A stretch of DNA of 64,000 nt from JAZKFT01 sp965246935 (GTDB lineage: Bacteria > Bacteroidota > Bacteroidia > Chitinophagales > Chitinophagaceae). The stretch lies in the NCBI GenBank assembly GCA_965246935.1, contig CBDFGC010000008.1, forward strand, positions 434,001 to 498,000. The letters run 5' to 3'. A program made the translations under genes and the position numbers. Of this stretch, positions 46,645 to 57,800 are shown piece by piece. Numbering within the stretch: the first letter of the stretch is position 1; each line of letters begins with the position of its first letter. The notes below the pieces were generated by a model. That model saw nothing but the letters and a program-made list of their open reading frames with translations, did no database searches and was not told the DNA's origin.

Positions 46645-48327
46645 ATGAAAAAAACGATCAATACAATCGCTGGCTTTTTACTGGTAGCCGGTGCTTTCAC
46701 TGCCTGCCATAAAATTGCTGTTCCGGTTACCTCCGAGCTTACGCCGGACGTGTACCCGCAAACCGATGCACAATTCAGCTCTGCCTCAGGGCCGGTATAT
46801 ATCAACCTGCGCAGTGAATTTGCTACCACTTATTTCTTTCTGCAAAGCATGACCACGGATGAATCGCTGTTGCCGACGTATGCAGCCGACTGGATTGACG
46901 GCAACCGCTACCTGGAACTGCATCGCCATACCTGGACAAAGGACAATGCGGTAGTAGCAGGCGGCTGGAATTATTTAACCAACATGATTGGCACTTCCAA
47001 CCAGGCTATTTCTATTATTAATACTTCAGCACCACCCAGCGATTCAAAAAACACTGGTATTGCCGAATTAAAAACCATGCGGGCGCTGGCTTATTACATG
47101 ATGATGGATATATATGGGAATGTGCCGCTGGATACCTCCTATGGCAGCACAGTATTGAACACCAATTCTTCCAGAGCAAAGATTTTTAGCTTTGTAGAAG
47201 GCGAATTAAAAGCGGCTATTCCGTATTTAAAATCTACTTCCGGCCAATCGACATATGGTAAGCCTACAAAATATATGGCGTATGCCATGCTGGCCAAAAT
47301 GTACCTGAATGCAGAGTATTATACCGGCACCGCAAAATATACCGAATGCGTAACAGCTTGTGACAGTATTATTAGCGCCGGTGGTGGTTCGCAGTACGCA
47401 TTGGAACCCCGTACCACTTATCTGCAAATGTTTTACCCAACCAATGGTCCATCTTTAAAGGAATTTATTTTTGCCATTCCTTTTGATGCTTCCACTTCCA
47501 ATGGATATATGTTTCATGCCCGCTATGATCTGAACCGGAACCTGGGTATCAAATATGGGTATTCCGGATCTACACCGGGTGCATTTACCAACCCGGTCAT
47601 CAATGCAAGCAGTGGTAACGGCCTGGTAAATAATAAACCAAGCGGCCCCCGGTGTACCACAGATGAGTTTTATAGTTTATTTAATGACCCCAATGACATC
47701 AGAAATAAACAATGGCTGAGTGGCCTGCAAACCTGGGCTGATGGAAGCCCTATTCTGGTGCAAACAACGAACCTGGGATACAACCAGTTTTATACAGGAG
47801 CAAGCCCTGCAGCTTCGTACACGTACCAGCTAAATTTACTACCGTTAGGAAACAGCACCAGGTTAGGTGCTACCTCATTTGATATAGGCAAAGATGAAAT
47901 TGCCTGGAACACCGGTGTCCGCAATATTAAATTCCTGGCAGATTATACCAATACCACCAGCCGTAATCAAAATAATGATGTGCCTGTTTTTAGGTATTCT
48001 GATGTACTACTGATGAAGGCTGAAGCGATTACCCGTGGTGCTGCACCTACATTGGGTCAAACTGCTTTATCGCTGGTAAATGCATTGAGGGCACAACGAA
48101 CTACGACAGCGGCTTTAACTGCCGTGACACTGAATGACATTTACCTGGAGCGCTGCCGGGAAATGGCATGGGAATGCTGGCATCGCAACGATATGATCCG
48201 TTTTGGCAAATACGAAAGCAGTTATGGTTTGGGCAAAACAAATGCCGACCCTACCCGCCGCATTTTCCCGATTCCATCAACAGCTTTAGCGGCTAATACC
48301 AGCCTGGTGCAAAATCCGGGTTATTAA
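46645..48327 (+). CDS. SusD/RagB-family lipoprotein (PUL 1)
   Basis: A 560-residue surface glycan-binding lipoprotein, with lipidated Cys21 in AGAFTACHK. It shows the SusD helical features: ELKTMRALAYYMMMDIYGNVP, KYMAYAMLAKMYLNAEYY, and the C-terminal YLERCREMAWECWHRNDMIR and IFPIPSTALAANTSL. It caps the preceding SusC protein and delivers glycan to it. A terminator follows at 48359. Confidence 0.95.
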   Translation: MKKTINTIAGFLLVAGAFTACHKIAVPVTSELTPDVYPQTDAQFSSASGPVYINLRSEFATTYFFLQSMTTDESLLPTYAADWIDGNRYLELHRHTWTKDNAVVAGGWNYLTNMIGTSNQAISIINTSAPPSDSKNTGIAELKTMRALAYYMMMDIYGNVPLDTSYGSTVLNTNSSRAKIFSFVEGELKAAIPYLKSTSGQSTYGKPTKYMAYAMLAKMYLNAEYYTGTAKYTECVTACDSIISAGGGSQYALEPRTTYLQMFYPTNGPSLKEFIFAIPFDASTSNGYMFHARYDLNRNLGIKYGYSGSTPGAFTNPVINASSGNGLVNNKPSGPRCTTDEFYSLFNDPNDIRNKQWLSGLQTWADGSPILVQTTNLGYNQFYTGASPAASYTYQLNLLPLGNSTRLGATSFDIGKDEIAWNTGVRNIKFLADYTNTTSRNQNNDVPVFRYSDVLLMKAEAITRGAAPTLGQTALSLVNALRAQRTTTAALTAVTLNDIYLERCREMAWECWHRNDMIRFGKYESSYGLGKTNADPTRRIFPIPSTALAANTSLVQNPGY

Positions 48328-48358
48328 TTCTTTGGGAGGAAAATCAATAGTTAGGTAT

Positions 48359-48384
48359 AACCCGGAGTTTTTAATTCCGGGTTT
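48359..48384 (+). terminator. Terminator after the first SusC/SusD pair
   Basis: AACCCGGA and TTCCGGGTT flank a T/A loop and are followed by a short T stretch. It lies 32 bases past the SusD stop codon. Confidence 0.65.
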
Positions 48385-48514
48385 TCTAATTTTTCTGAAG
48401 AGATTACGCTGGGAACTCTTGTGATACAGCATGAGTAGTTTAGTTTACAATGAAAAGGTTGCAAGGTTATATGAAGTCGCCGGGTCATACATGTTTGAAA
48501 ATAGCAAAGTAATT

Positions 48515-48707
48515 AGCCCTGAAAGGGCGGTATATACCAGCGTAGGGTGTAGCCCTACGTTTTGAAACGATATAATGGTGAACAAGCCCTGAAAGGGCGG
48601 CATACAAACCGGTTATTACGCCCCTTCAGGGCTTGACGGATATGTATTTCCATTTCATTTTCATAGGGCTTCACCCTATGCTATGATATTATCGCCCTTT
48701 CAGGGCT
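48515..48707. repeat. Large inverted repeat of nested palindromes
   Basis: AGCCCTGAAAGGGCGG occurs at 48515-48530 and 48585-48600. Its complement occurs at 48619-48633 and 48693-48707. Between them lie GTAGGGTGTAGCCCTAC (48542-48558) and ATAGGGCTTCACCCTAT (48663-48679). The whole block is symmetric. These AGCCCTGAAAGGGCG elements are scattered in Bacteroidota intergenic DNA. The remainder of this 48328-48813 gap contains no gene. Confidence 0.75.
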
Positions 48708-48813
48708 ATGAAATTACGTTTCGAACACCTGTGGTCTCTACGCTTTGTATTTTTATCTTGTAGCCACCGGCTTTTCACATAGGCGAGGCGCTGATAAATA
48801 ATTCCGCTTACAA

Positions 48814-50028
48814 TTGAATACACATACTGAAAATAGTACAGAGCCTGTACGACTGAAATCACTGGATGCGTTGCGTGGCTTTGATATGTTCTGGATCATC
48901 AGCGGTGAAGGTGTCTTCCATAGCCTGGCAAATGTGGTGATGGTGAATCATTCGCTAATTCGCAATCCAACCAATTACCGGATTGCAACAGATAATAGTT
49001 TGTCTTTATGGGAGAAAATATTGGTAGCCATCAGCAACCAATTACATCACACACCCTGGAATGGTTTCACCTTTTACGATATGATTTTCCCGCTGTTTAT
49101 TTTTATTGCAGGAGTATCCATGCCATACTCGTATGGCAAAAAGTTATCATCCGATGCAACCACTAACATACATGCAAGAAGAAAAATTTACAAAGGCCTG
49201 ATCCGCAGAACCATTTTGCTGCTTTTCTTAGGCATGATGGTAAATGGCTTATTGAAATGGCAGGGTTATGAAAACACCCGTTTTGCCAGTGTATTAGGCC
49301 GAATTGCACTTTCCTGCTTTTTTGCTGCACTCATTTATCTAAACAGCAATCGTCGTGTACAAATTGGCTGGGCAGTTTTTTTATTACTTGGTTACTGGGC
49401 TGCTATGAAATGGATATCCGTACCCCATTTTGGTGCAGGGGTATTAACACCGGAAGGAAATTTGGCGGGCTATATTGACCGTATTTTATTACCCGGTAAA
49501 CTGCACCGGATAGTATATGATCCCGAAGGAATATTATCTACCATCCCGGCTATTGCCACGGCATTGTTAGGGGTATTTACCGGCGAATTTTTAAGAGATA
49601 CGAGAAGTGGCATGACTGCGGCACGCAAAGGAATCGTTTTAGTGATAAGCAGCCTCGTATTATTGGCAGTTGCCCGTTTCTGGGCCCTGGCTTTCCCTAT
49701 TAATAAAAATATGTGGACGAGCTCTTTTGTGCTGTATGCAGGCGGCTGGAGCGTTTTGCTGTTTGCCGTTTTTTATTTAGTAATTGATGTGGCCGGGTTT
49801 AAAAAATGGAGTAGCCCTTTCATATGGATCGGTGCTAACTCTATCCTGATTTACTTGGCTGCACACGGTTTGGTTAATTTTGAAGCGACCGCTGCTTTTT
49901 TATTCGGTGGGGTAATCAATTTTGTTGCAATAATATGGCAACCCGTGTGGCTGGCTGTGGGTATCGCTTTGGTACAGTTGGCCTTGTTGTATTTTTTGTA
50001 TCGGAAGAAGTGGTTTGTAAGAATATAA
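48814..50028 (+). CDS. HGSNAT/NagX-like membrane acyltransferase (DUF5009)
   Basis: A 404-residue polytopic membrane protein related to heparan-alpha-glucosaminide N-acetyltransferase and bacterial NagX. The signature VRLKSLDALRGFDMFWIISG opens the protein, and about ten hydrophobic helices follow, with NGFTFYDMIFPLFIFIAGVS between helices. The start is TTG at 48814, since a stop lies five codons upstream in frame and no ATG precedes the conserved N-terminus. The role in PUL 1 would be transfer of acetyl groups to amino sugars, or transport of them. It stands 5' of a symporter and a GH89 gene. Confidence 0.85.
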   Translation: MNTHTENSTEPVRLKSLDALRGFDMFWIISGEGVFHSLANVVMVNHSLIRNPTNYRIATDNSLSLWEKILVAISNQLHHTPWNGFTFYDMIFPLFIFIAGVSMPYSYGKKLSSDATTNIHARRKIYKGLIRRTILLLFLGMMVNGLLKWQGYENTRFASVLGRIALSCFFAALIYLNSNRRVQIGWAVFLLLGYWAAMKWISVPHFGAGVLTPEGNLAGYIDRILLPGKLHRIVYDPEGILSTIPAIATALLGVFTGEFLRDTRSGMTAARKGIVLVISSLVLLAVARFWALAFPINKNMWTSSFVLYAGGWSVLLFAVFYLVIDVAGFKKWSSPFIWIGANSILIYLAAHGLVNFEATAAFLFGGVINFVAIIWQPVWLAVGIALVQLALLYFLYRKKWFVRI

Positions 50029-50259
50029 TATCAAATGCAAACAGGCAATGAACAACGCTCAATGAGCAAATCAGTGTAAGCCGACCAAATATCTCCTGTC
50101 GCCTGTTTTGATGTTGTATAAGATAATACTCAGCAACAAAACCTGAATGCTATTTAAAATAATTCAATACATTATCCTCCGGTAGAAATAAACGCCGGAA
50201 TCTATCAGCAAAATCCTATTTTGCTAACCTCCTTGCACCATCCATAAAAAACCCGCCAT

Positions 50260-51891
50260 ATGAATAAATTACATACAGCTGATTATATTGTATTCTTTAT
50301 TTATTTTATTGCCATCAGCAGTTATGGCTATTACATTTATCATAAAAAGAAATCGGCGCAGGCAAGTTCCAAAGATTTTTTCCTGGCTGAGGGATCGCTT
50401 ACCTGGTGGGCCATCGGGGCCTCCTTAATTGCTTCCAATATTTCAGCCGAACATTTTATTGGCATGTCGGGTTCTGGTTTTATATTAGGGCTGGCTATTT
50501 CTACGTACGAATGGATGGCTGCTGCCACATTGATCATTGTAGCCGTTTTCATTATACCGTTATATCTGAAGAATAATATCTTTACTATGCCGCAATTTCT
50601 GGCAAAGCGGTATAGTGATTCGGTAAGCACCGTCATGGCTGTCATCTGGCTTTTGCTGTATGTATTTGTCAATCTTACTTCCATCATTTACCTCGGTGCT
50701 TTAGCCATATCTTCCATATCCAACATCGATTTTGGATGGTGCGTTGCAGGGCTTAGTATCTTCTCTGTAATTGTAACGCTGGGTGGTATGAAGGTGATTG
50801 GCTATACCGACGTTTTCCAGGTGCTGGTTTTAATTATCGGCGGACTGGTAACGACGTACCTGGCCCTTACCTTGTTATCAGACAAATTTGGCTATGGTAA
50901 AGATTGGTTGAAAGGCCTTTCTATCCTACGCCAGCAAGCGCCGGAGCATTTTCACATGATCTTTAAAAAAGATAATCCCCACTATAAAGAACTGCCGGGT
51001 TTATCCGTATTAATCGGTGGTATGCTCATCAACAACCTGGCTTACTGGGGCTGCAACCAATACATTGTGCAACGGGCATTAGGAGCTGATTTACAAACAG
51101 CCCGTAAAGGAATTCTATTCGCAGCTTTTTTAAAAATGCTGGTGCCGGTAATTGCCGTATTACCCGGAATTGCTATGTATGTAATGCACCAACACGGAAG
51201 TTTTCAACAGGAAATGTTAGATGCAGCCGGCAAGGTAAAGCCCGACAAGGCGTATTCTACTTTAATGAACCTGTTGCCCAAAGGGTTAAAAGGGGTAGCA
51301 TTTGCAGCACTCACCGCAGCAATTGTAGCATCGCTGGCCGGAAAAGCCAACAGTATTTCCACCATTTTTTCGCTGGATATTTACAAGAAATTTTTTAATA
51401 AAGAAGCCAGCGAAAGAAAACTGGTATTAACCGGCAGATGGGCGGTGATAATTGCGATGGTTATTGCTGCTATTGTTGCTCCACAACTAAAAGCGTTAGA
51501 CCAGGCTTACCAGTTTATCCAGGAATATGCAGGCTTCTTTTCGCCAGGTGTATTAGCCATATTTTTATTAGGCATGTTCTGGAAAAAAACAACGGCAGAA
51601 GCAGGTCTGGCCGGGGCTTTATTAACCGTACCTATTTCTGCCGTCTTAAAATTTTTGCCCCGGTGGACGAATGGTTCCTTTCCGGACTATCCGTTCTTAG
51701 ATCGAATGACGATTGCTTTTTTTGCCATTGTCATTATTATGGTTACCATTAGTTTATTGAAGCCTAAAAGCATTAATGACAGCCATACGATTGAAGTGAA
51801 AAGTGCATGGTTCAACGTGACACCGGGGTTTATTGTTGGGTCGTTTATTATTTGCAGCATCCTGGCAGCGTTGTATACGGTGTTTTGGTAG
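50260..51891 (+). CDS. Sodium:solute symporter (SSS/SLC5 family)
   Basis: A 543-residue inner membrane cotransporter with about 13-14 hydrophobic helices. SSS features include FFLAEGSLTWWAIGASLIAS, ISAEHFIGMSGSG, NNLAYWGCNQYIVQRALGA and AALTAAIVASLAGKANSIS. It probably imports a monosaccharide released by the PUL enzymes, such as GlcNAc, by sodium symport. It is flanked by an HGSNAT/NagX-like gene and a GH89 gene, which supports an amino-sugar substrate; this is inferred. Confidence 0.9.
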   Translation: MNKLHTADYIVFFIYFIAISSYGYYIYHKKKSAQASSKDFFLAEGSLTWWAIGASLIASNISAEHFIGMSGSGFILGLAISTYEWMAAATLIIVAVFIIPLYLKNNIFTMPQFLAKRYSDSVSTVMAVIWLLLYVFVNLTSIIYLGALAISSISNIDFGWCVAGLSIFSVIVTLGGMKVIGYTDVFQVLVLIIGGLVTTYLALTLLSDKFGYGKDWLKGLSILRQQAPEHFHMIFKKDNPHYKELPGLSVLIGGMLINNLAYWGCNQYIVQRALGADLQTARKGILFAAFLKMLVPVIAVLPGIAMYVMHQHGSFQQEMLDAAGKVKPDKAYSTLMNLLPKGLKGVAFAALTAAIVASLAGKANSISTIFSLDIYKKFFNKEASERKLVLTGRWAVIIAMVIAAIVAPQLKALDQAYQFIQEYAGFFSPGVLAIFLLGMFWKKTTAEAGLAGALLTVPISAVLKFLPRWTNGSFPDYPFLDRMTIAFFAIVIIMVTISLLKPKSINDSHTIEVKSAWFNVTPGFIVGSFIICSILAALYTVFW

Positions 51892-51935
51892 GGAATGTTT
51901 CTACGCTTTCGCAAACCACGTCCTGCTTAGCAAAA

Positions 51936-51983
51936 GCCTCACCCTCATTCCCTCTCCTCCCGGAGAGGGAATGAGGGTGAGGC
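51936..51983. repeat. Perfect long hairpin, 22-bp arms
   Basis: The arms at 51936-51957 (starting GCCTCACCCTCATT) and 51962-51983 are perfect complements around a 4-base loop. It may serve as a bidirectional terminator of the symporter gene, although no T run follows. It resembles repeated palindromes of Bacteroidota. Confidence 0.8.
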
Positions 51984-52095
51984 AGTTTGCTAATAAATAG
52001 AAATCAGTGGGCCACCGCTGTTTGATTTCGCAAATTATTTTGAAGCTGAATTAGTATGAACCCAATGGTATATTTTATTTTGACGCTGTATAGAG

Positions 52096-52165
52096 GCACC
52101 CTTCTCCAGGAGAGCCTGTCCCGATAGCGAAGCGTATCGGGAAGAAGGGATGGGGATGAGGCGAT
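52096..52165. repeat. Imperfect hairpin repeat
   Basis: TCCCGATA (52119-52126) and TATCGGGA (52135-52142) are perfect arms. They lie within an outer, imperfect pair of CACCCTTCTCC and GAAGGGATGGGGATGAGG. It seems related to the nearby 51936 element, with which it shares GATGAGG-type sequence. Confidence 0.5.
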
Positions 52166-52195
52166 ATGCTTACTACACTTTCATCTTAAATTTTT

Positions 52196-54415
52196 ATGAA
52201 TAACTGCATGTATAAAATAAAATTATTCATCTGCTTGATTTGCATGTGCAATATTGCAAACGCCCAGGCCCAGTTAAACATCCCTGCTGCAAAAGCATTG
52301 ATACAACGTATTCTTCCCAGGCAGGCCTCATTATTTGAAATGGAATCATTGCCGGCTGAAAATGGCAAAGATGTTTTTGAAATCGAAAGTCGCAATCAGA
52401 AAATTATGCTGAGAGGGAATACCGGTGTGGCTGTTGCTTCAGCGTTATATTATTACCTTAACGAATACTGTCATTGCCAGATTACGTGGAATGGCGTTCA
52501 ATTAAAATTACCAAATACCCTTCCGGTTGTCAAAACAAAGATTCATAAACAAACGCCTTATGTATATCGTTACTACCTTAATTACTGCACGTTCAATTAC
52601 AGTATGAGCTGGTGGGACTGGCCCCGTTGGGAAAAGGAAATTGACTGGATGGCGTTACATGGAATAAATATGCCATTGGCCATTACCGGCGAAGAATATA
52701 CCTGGTACACCGTGTACAAGGGCATGGGTTTTACAGATGATGAACTAAGGAGCTTTTTTTCAGGCCCTTCTTATTTTTCCTGGTTCTGGATGGGCAACCT
52801 CGATGGCTGGGGTGGCCCATTGCCCATGCATTGGATGCAGACCCATTTTGAATTACAAAAGAAAATTATACAACGGGAAAGAGCATTGGGTATTAAGCCC
52901 GTGCTGCCGGCATTTACAGGCCATGTACCGGCTGCATTTAAAAACAAATTTTCACAAGCAAAACTAAAAGCGACCAACTGGACCAATGGTTTTGCCGACA
53001 CCTATATTTTAGATTCGGAAGATCCGATGTTTGCAGCCATCGGTAAATTATTCTTACAAACACAAACCCGGTTATTTGGCACCGATCATTTGTATTCGGC
53101 CGACACGTTTAATGAAAATGAACCGCCTTCTGATGAACCACAATTTTTGGCAAAGCTAAGTGCAAGGATTTACGAAGGCATGAAGGCGGCAGACCCCAAT
53201 GCCGTTTGGGTAATGCAGGGTTGGCTATTTTACAGCGACAGGAAATTCTGGAAAGCGCCGCAGATAGAAGCGTTACTAAAAGCGGTACCGGACGATAAAA
53301 TGATTTTACTGGACCTGGCCACCGAAATAGAACCGGTTTGGAAACGTACAGAAGCTTTTTACGGCAAACCCTGGATATGGAACATGCTGCACAATTTTGG
53401 AGGCAATACCAACCTGTTTGGCCGCATGGAAACGGTAGCAGCCGAACCTGCCAAAGCATTACAGGATAAAGCTTCCGGCCGGCTGCAGGGCATTGGCTTA
53501 ACAATGGAAGGCATTGAGCAAAACCCGGTGTTGTACGAATTAATGACGAGCCATACCTGGAGCAATGCGGTTATTAATGTAGATGATTGGCTGCCGGCCT
53601 ATCTCCGCAACCGCTACGGTATCAAAGATGTACATGCAGAAAAAGCATGGGATATTTTGCGCAGAACAGTGTACATTGTTCCGGCTGATAAATACAAACG
53701 GGATGGTGCTGAATCCATTATCCAGGCCCGGCCTGCATTAGACTCCATGACCCGCTGGGCCAATACGAGGTTGAATTATAATTCGAGAGATGTACTACCC
53801 GCTTGGGATGAAATGATACGGGCTGCTGATGCCTGTAAGAATAGCGATGGTTTTCAATATGATATAGTAGACCTGACCCGGCAGGTACTGGCAGATTACG
53901 CCTTACCCCTGCAACGGAAACTGGCAATGGCTTATCAACAAAAGGATAGGAAAGCTTTTGACGATTGGAGCCGTCAGTTCCTCGTCTTAATCAGCGATAT
54001 GGATGCCTTACTGGCTACCAGGAAAGATTTTTTGTTAGGCCCCTGGATAGCAGACGCAAGGCATTGGGGGACGAGTGAAAAAGAAAAGGCGTTGTATGAA
54101 ATGAATGCCAAAGATTTAATTACCCTTTGGGGCAATGTTGATTGCCCGCTTCATGAATATGCCTGCCGGCAATGGAGCGGCCTGCTGAATGATTTTTATA
54201 AACCCCGGTGGCAACAATTTCTTACCTACCTGAACAGATCGATGGCTGAAGGAAGAGAATTTGATACAGATGCCTTTCAAAAAAGCATTGCCCGTTGGGA
54301 ATGGAACTGGGTAAACAACCGGAAAGATTACCCGGTAACCGTTTCAGGTGACGCAGTTGAAACCTCAAAAGCGATTTATAAGAAATATCGTTCCCGGATA
54401 GGAATAATAAACTGA
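52196..54415 (+). CDS. GH89 alpha-N-acetylglucosaminidase
   Basis: A 739-residue exported relative of human NAGLU, which removes terminal alpha-linked GlcNAc. The signal peptide ends in ANAQAQ. An N-terminal alpha/beta domain (SALYYYLNEYCHCQITWNG) is followed by the catalytic barrel: YRYYLNYCTFNYSMSWWDWP, WMALHGINMPLAITGEEY, DTFNENEPP (about 303-311, with E307) and LTMEGIEQNPVLYELM, carrying the two expected Glu residues. A C-terminal all-helical domain completes it. It closes PUL 1. Confidence 0.93.
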   Translation: MNNCMYKIKLFICLICMCNIANAQAQLNIPAAKALIQRILPRQASLFEMESLPAENGKDVFEIESRNQKIMLRGNTGVAVASALYYYLNEYCHCQITWNGVQLKLPNTLPVVKTKIHKQTPYVYRYYLNYCTFNYSMSWWDWPRWEKEIDWMALHGINMPLAITGEEYTWYTVYKGMGFTDDELRSFFSGPSYFSWFWMGNLDGWGGPLPMHWMQTHFELQKKIIQRERALGIKPVLPAFTGHVPAAFKNKFSQAKLKATNWTNGFADTYILDSEDPMFAAIGKLFLQTQTRLFGTDHLYSADTFNENEPPSDEPQFLAKLSARIYEGMKAADPNAVWVMQGWLFYSDRKFWKAPQIEALLKAVPDDKMILLDLATEIEPVWKRTEAFYGKPWIWNMLHNFGGNTNLFGRMETVAAEPAKALQDKASGRLQGIGLTMEGIEQNPVLYELMTSHTWSNAVINVDDWLPAYLRNRYGIKDVHAEKAWDILRRTVYIVPADKYKRDGAESIIQARPALDSMTRWANTRLNYNSRDVLPAWDEMIRAADACKNSDGFQYDIVDLTRQVLADYALPLQRKLAMAYQQKDRKAFDDWSRQFLVLISDMDALLATRKDFLLGPWIADARHWGTSEKEKALYEMNAKDLITLWGNVDCPLHEYACRQWSGLLNDFYKPRWQQFLTYLNRSMAEGREFDTDAFQKSIARWEWNWVNNRKDYPVTVSGDAVETSKAIYKKYRSRIGIIN

Positions 54416-54858
54416 ACACTATCAAAAATGAGCATCGCCATCTACTACATTTTTTTCAGCTACACAAGCATTTCAGGACAGTACAGCATGGAGAATCTAC
54501 GAAAACGATTAAGTAAATAAATAGTTGAGGTTTAGGCAATTACCTTGCGGAAAGTATGACATTTAATGAACGAACGCTTAATTCACGATTGCCTGACTCA
54601 TGTGTACTAACCAATTTTTAAAATCCAACCGGGTTTTGTGTGCTCGTTTGCCTATAGGGCAGCGAGGCGCTTATTTTCTTTACCATTTTTTTATTGCCAT
54701 TGATACATCAATCTTGTAAACAGCTTTCATTACTGTCCTGAGTTTCGTGGCCTTCCACTTTTAATCTGCACCGCAATATTTTTTGCTGCCACACCTTGCT
54801 GTAAAAGGTTTTTCAAACCGATTTATCTATAACATACATTCGGAAAATCTAAACTGTT
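54416..54858. other. Intergenic region before the second SusC gene
   Basis: Contains the candidate LacI-type site at 54499-54514. Otherwise no gene, repeat or hairpin was recognised; it is AT-rich near the SusC start. Confidence 0.45.
54499..54514. promoter_or_regulatory. Candidate LacI-type half-symmetric site
   Basis: ACGAAAACGATTAAGT agrees at 14 of 16 positions with the reverse complement of the operator at 42085. It lies about 345 bases upstream of the second SusC start. One arm and the central CG are kept, and the other arm has two changes. Confidence 0.35.
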
Positions 54859-57800
54859 ATGACATCTTTCAACAAGATTTTTAGTAAAAGCAGTAGTCTG
54901 CTGCTACTGCTTTTATTCCTGATTCCATTTGGGTTGTTTGCCCAAACAAGAACCATTACCGGCACTGTTACCGACGGCAAAGGGCAACCGGCTTCCGGCG
55001 TTACGGTGATGGTAAGGGGCAGCAATACAACTACCACAACTGCTGACAATGGCAGTTTTACCATTGCCGCCCCTGCCGGCGCCACATTGGTATTTACCTC
55101 CGTAGGTTTTGATCCGGTTGATCAAAAAACTGGTGCCGGAAATACGGTAACGATTTCACTGAAAGAAAGATCAACCAACCTGAATGACGTGGTAGTGGTA
55201 GGTTATGGTACCAGGCGGAAGATTGACCTGACCGGCACCGTAAATTCCGTTCAATCGGAAGAGATAACCAGAGCCCGTGCCACCAACGCACAGGAAGCCA
55301 TGCAAGGCCGCCTGCCTGGTGTGGACATCAAACGTTCGTCCGGTAAACCGGGAGCCGATTTCAGCATTGAAATACGAGGTGCAAATTCCATTTCAGGTAC
55401 TACACAGCCCCTTTATGTAATAGATGGAATTCCTGTTGGGCAGTTAGGCGGCGCCACCAACCCCATTAACGATATTAACCCCGCCGATATTGAGCGGATT
55501 GACGTGCTGAAAGATGCTTCATCCACGGCCATTTATGGCAGCCGGGGTGCAAACGGTGTAATTATCGTTACTACAAAGAGAGGCACACGGGGGGTTCCAA
55601 AAATCTCCTACGATGGTTATGCAGGTATCGTAAATCCGTACCACCTGCCACCGGTGATGGATGGGCCAACATTTGTAACGTATGCCCGTGATTACTTTAA
55701 TGCCCAGGCAGGCTACCCGGCTACACCCATTACCGATGATAAAATATTTTCGGCAACCGAGTTAATGAATATCAAAAACGGAACCTACACCAACTGGATT
55801 GACCTGATTAAAAGAAACGGCATGTCATCCAACCATAGTATTTCCGTCTCAGGTGGCGATGAAAAGACTGCTTATTTTATCTCTGGCGGATACCAGTTGT
55901 ACCAGGGAACAATGAAGATAGAAAACACCAAAAAATATACGCTGAAAGCAGGCCTGGATAAAACAATCGGAGCATTTAAAGTCGGGGCTTCTTTATATGG
56001 CACGTTTGGCGATGTTCATCCGTCGAGTGGCGAGGCGTTTCGTAGTGCCTACCGCCTCCGCCCAACCGGTAGTCCTTACAATGCCGATGGCAGCGAACGC
56101 TTCTTTGTGTACGAAAGCGAAGCACAGATTACCAATCCGTTGTTTGATTTCCGCAATGAAATACGGCAGCAGCAGTACGTGCACGTGCTGCCAAATGTGT
56201 ACGGCGAAGTGGGGTTAATAAAAGGGCTTCGTTTCCGCAGTTCTTTCAGCCCCGACATTACTTTTCAGCGCCAGGGCCAGTTCAATGATACATATAGTAA
56301 ACAACAATTGGGAACCCGGCCCAACAGTGCTGCCAGCAGCAGCAACCAGTGGGTAAATTACACCTGGGATAATTTTCTTACGTACAACAACCAATTTGGT
56401 AAAAGCAGGATAGAGGCAACATTCGGAAATACATTCGAGTATCATCAGCAGGATTTCACTTCTACCAGTGTGGTAGGTTTACCTTTTCGTTCGCTGTGGT
56501 ACAACCAACAGACTGCCACTACCATTAACGGCGTAGCACCGGTTGTTTCAGTGTCCAGCGGCTATTCCAAGCAAACTATTGAATCGTTTTTTGCCAGGGC
56601 TAATTACACCTTTAACAACCGTTACCTTTTCACGGCCACTTTCAGAACAGACAAGAATTCTGTTTTTGCGCCGGGCCACCAAAGAGGTTATTTTCCATCC
56701 GGCGCAGTTGCCTGGATAGTGAGCGAAGAAAACTTTATGAAGAACCTGCCGGCTATCAGCCTGCTGAAATTAAGAGTGAGCGGCGGCAAATCCGGTAACG
56801 CAAACTCCGCCGGGCCTTACGGCACACAGTCCACTGTTTATCAAACCTTATACGATTTTAATGGCGCCGGGGCCAATGGATTTGCTCCCAATTTCGGCAA
56901 CCAGAACCTGACATGGGAAAAAACGGATGAAATCAATACAGGTCTTGATTTGGGGCTGTTTAAAAATCGCATTAATCTACAGCTTGATGTGTACCGCAAA
57001 ACATCAAAAGGTTCCATATTAGGGCAGCCTATCCCTTATGCAAATGGCTATTCCGGAACCGTTACCAATCTGGGGTCGGTGCGTAACCAGGGTATTGAAG
57101 TAGGTATCAACACCGTCAACATAAAATCACGTAGTTTTTCATGGACAACCAGTTTTAATTTTGCCGTCAACAAAAACAAAATTCTGGATTTATACGGTGA
57201 TGGTAAAGATGATGTGGGAGCAGCCCGGTTTCTGGGGCAAAAAGTAAGGTTAATTTATAATTACAAAATAATAGGCGTATGGCAAACCAACGAAGCCGCA
57301 CAGGCAGCTGTTTACAACCTGAAGCCCGGTAATTATAAAATAGCAGACATCAACAATGATAAAAAAATAGATGTAAATGACCGGACGATATTAGGTAGTG
57401 AGATACCCGATTGGTTTGGTGGGCTTACAAGCGTAATGAACTATGCCAATTTCGATTTGAGCATCACTTTATACACCCGCCAGGGCACTTTGGAAAACAG
57501 TGTTTTCCTGGAACAACTGCTGAATGGTGACCAGAACCGTGCAAGGTTCGGCGCCTTCGACCGCCCCTATTGGACACCAGCCAACCCAAGCAATCAATGG
57601 GCTAATACGGCCCTTGAATTTTCGACCGGTAAAGCCAGCCTGGGACAATTACAAAATTCTTCTTATACCAAGATTAGTAATATGACGCTGGGTTATACCT
57701 TCCCACACAGCATGTTGCAAAAAGTAAAGCTACAAAACCTGCGGATATATGCCAATGCATTTAATCCTTTCATCTTCAGCAAATTCATTGGCTGGGATCC

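Noticed and set aside
48515..48707. CRISPR array
   Set aside because: The repeated units are palindromes in both orientations with unequal spacing, unlike CRISPR repeats and spacers.
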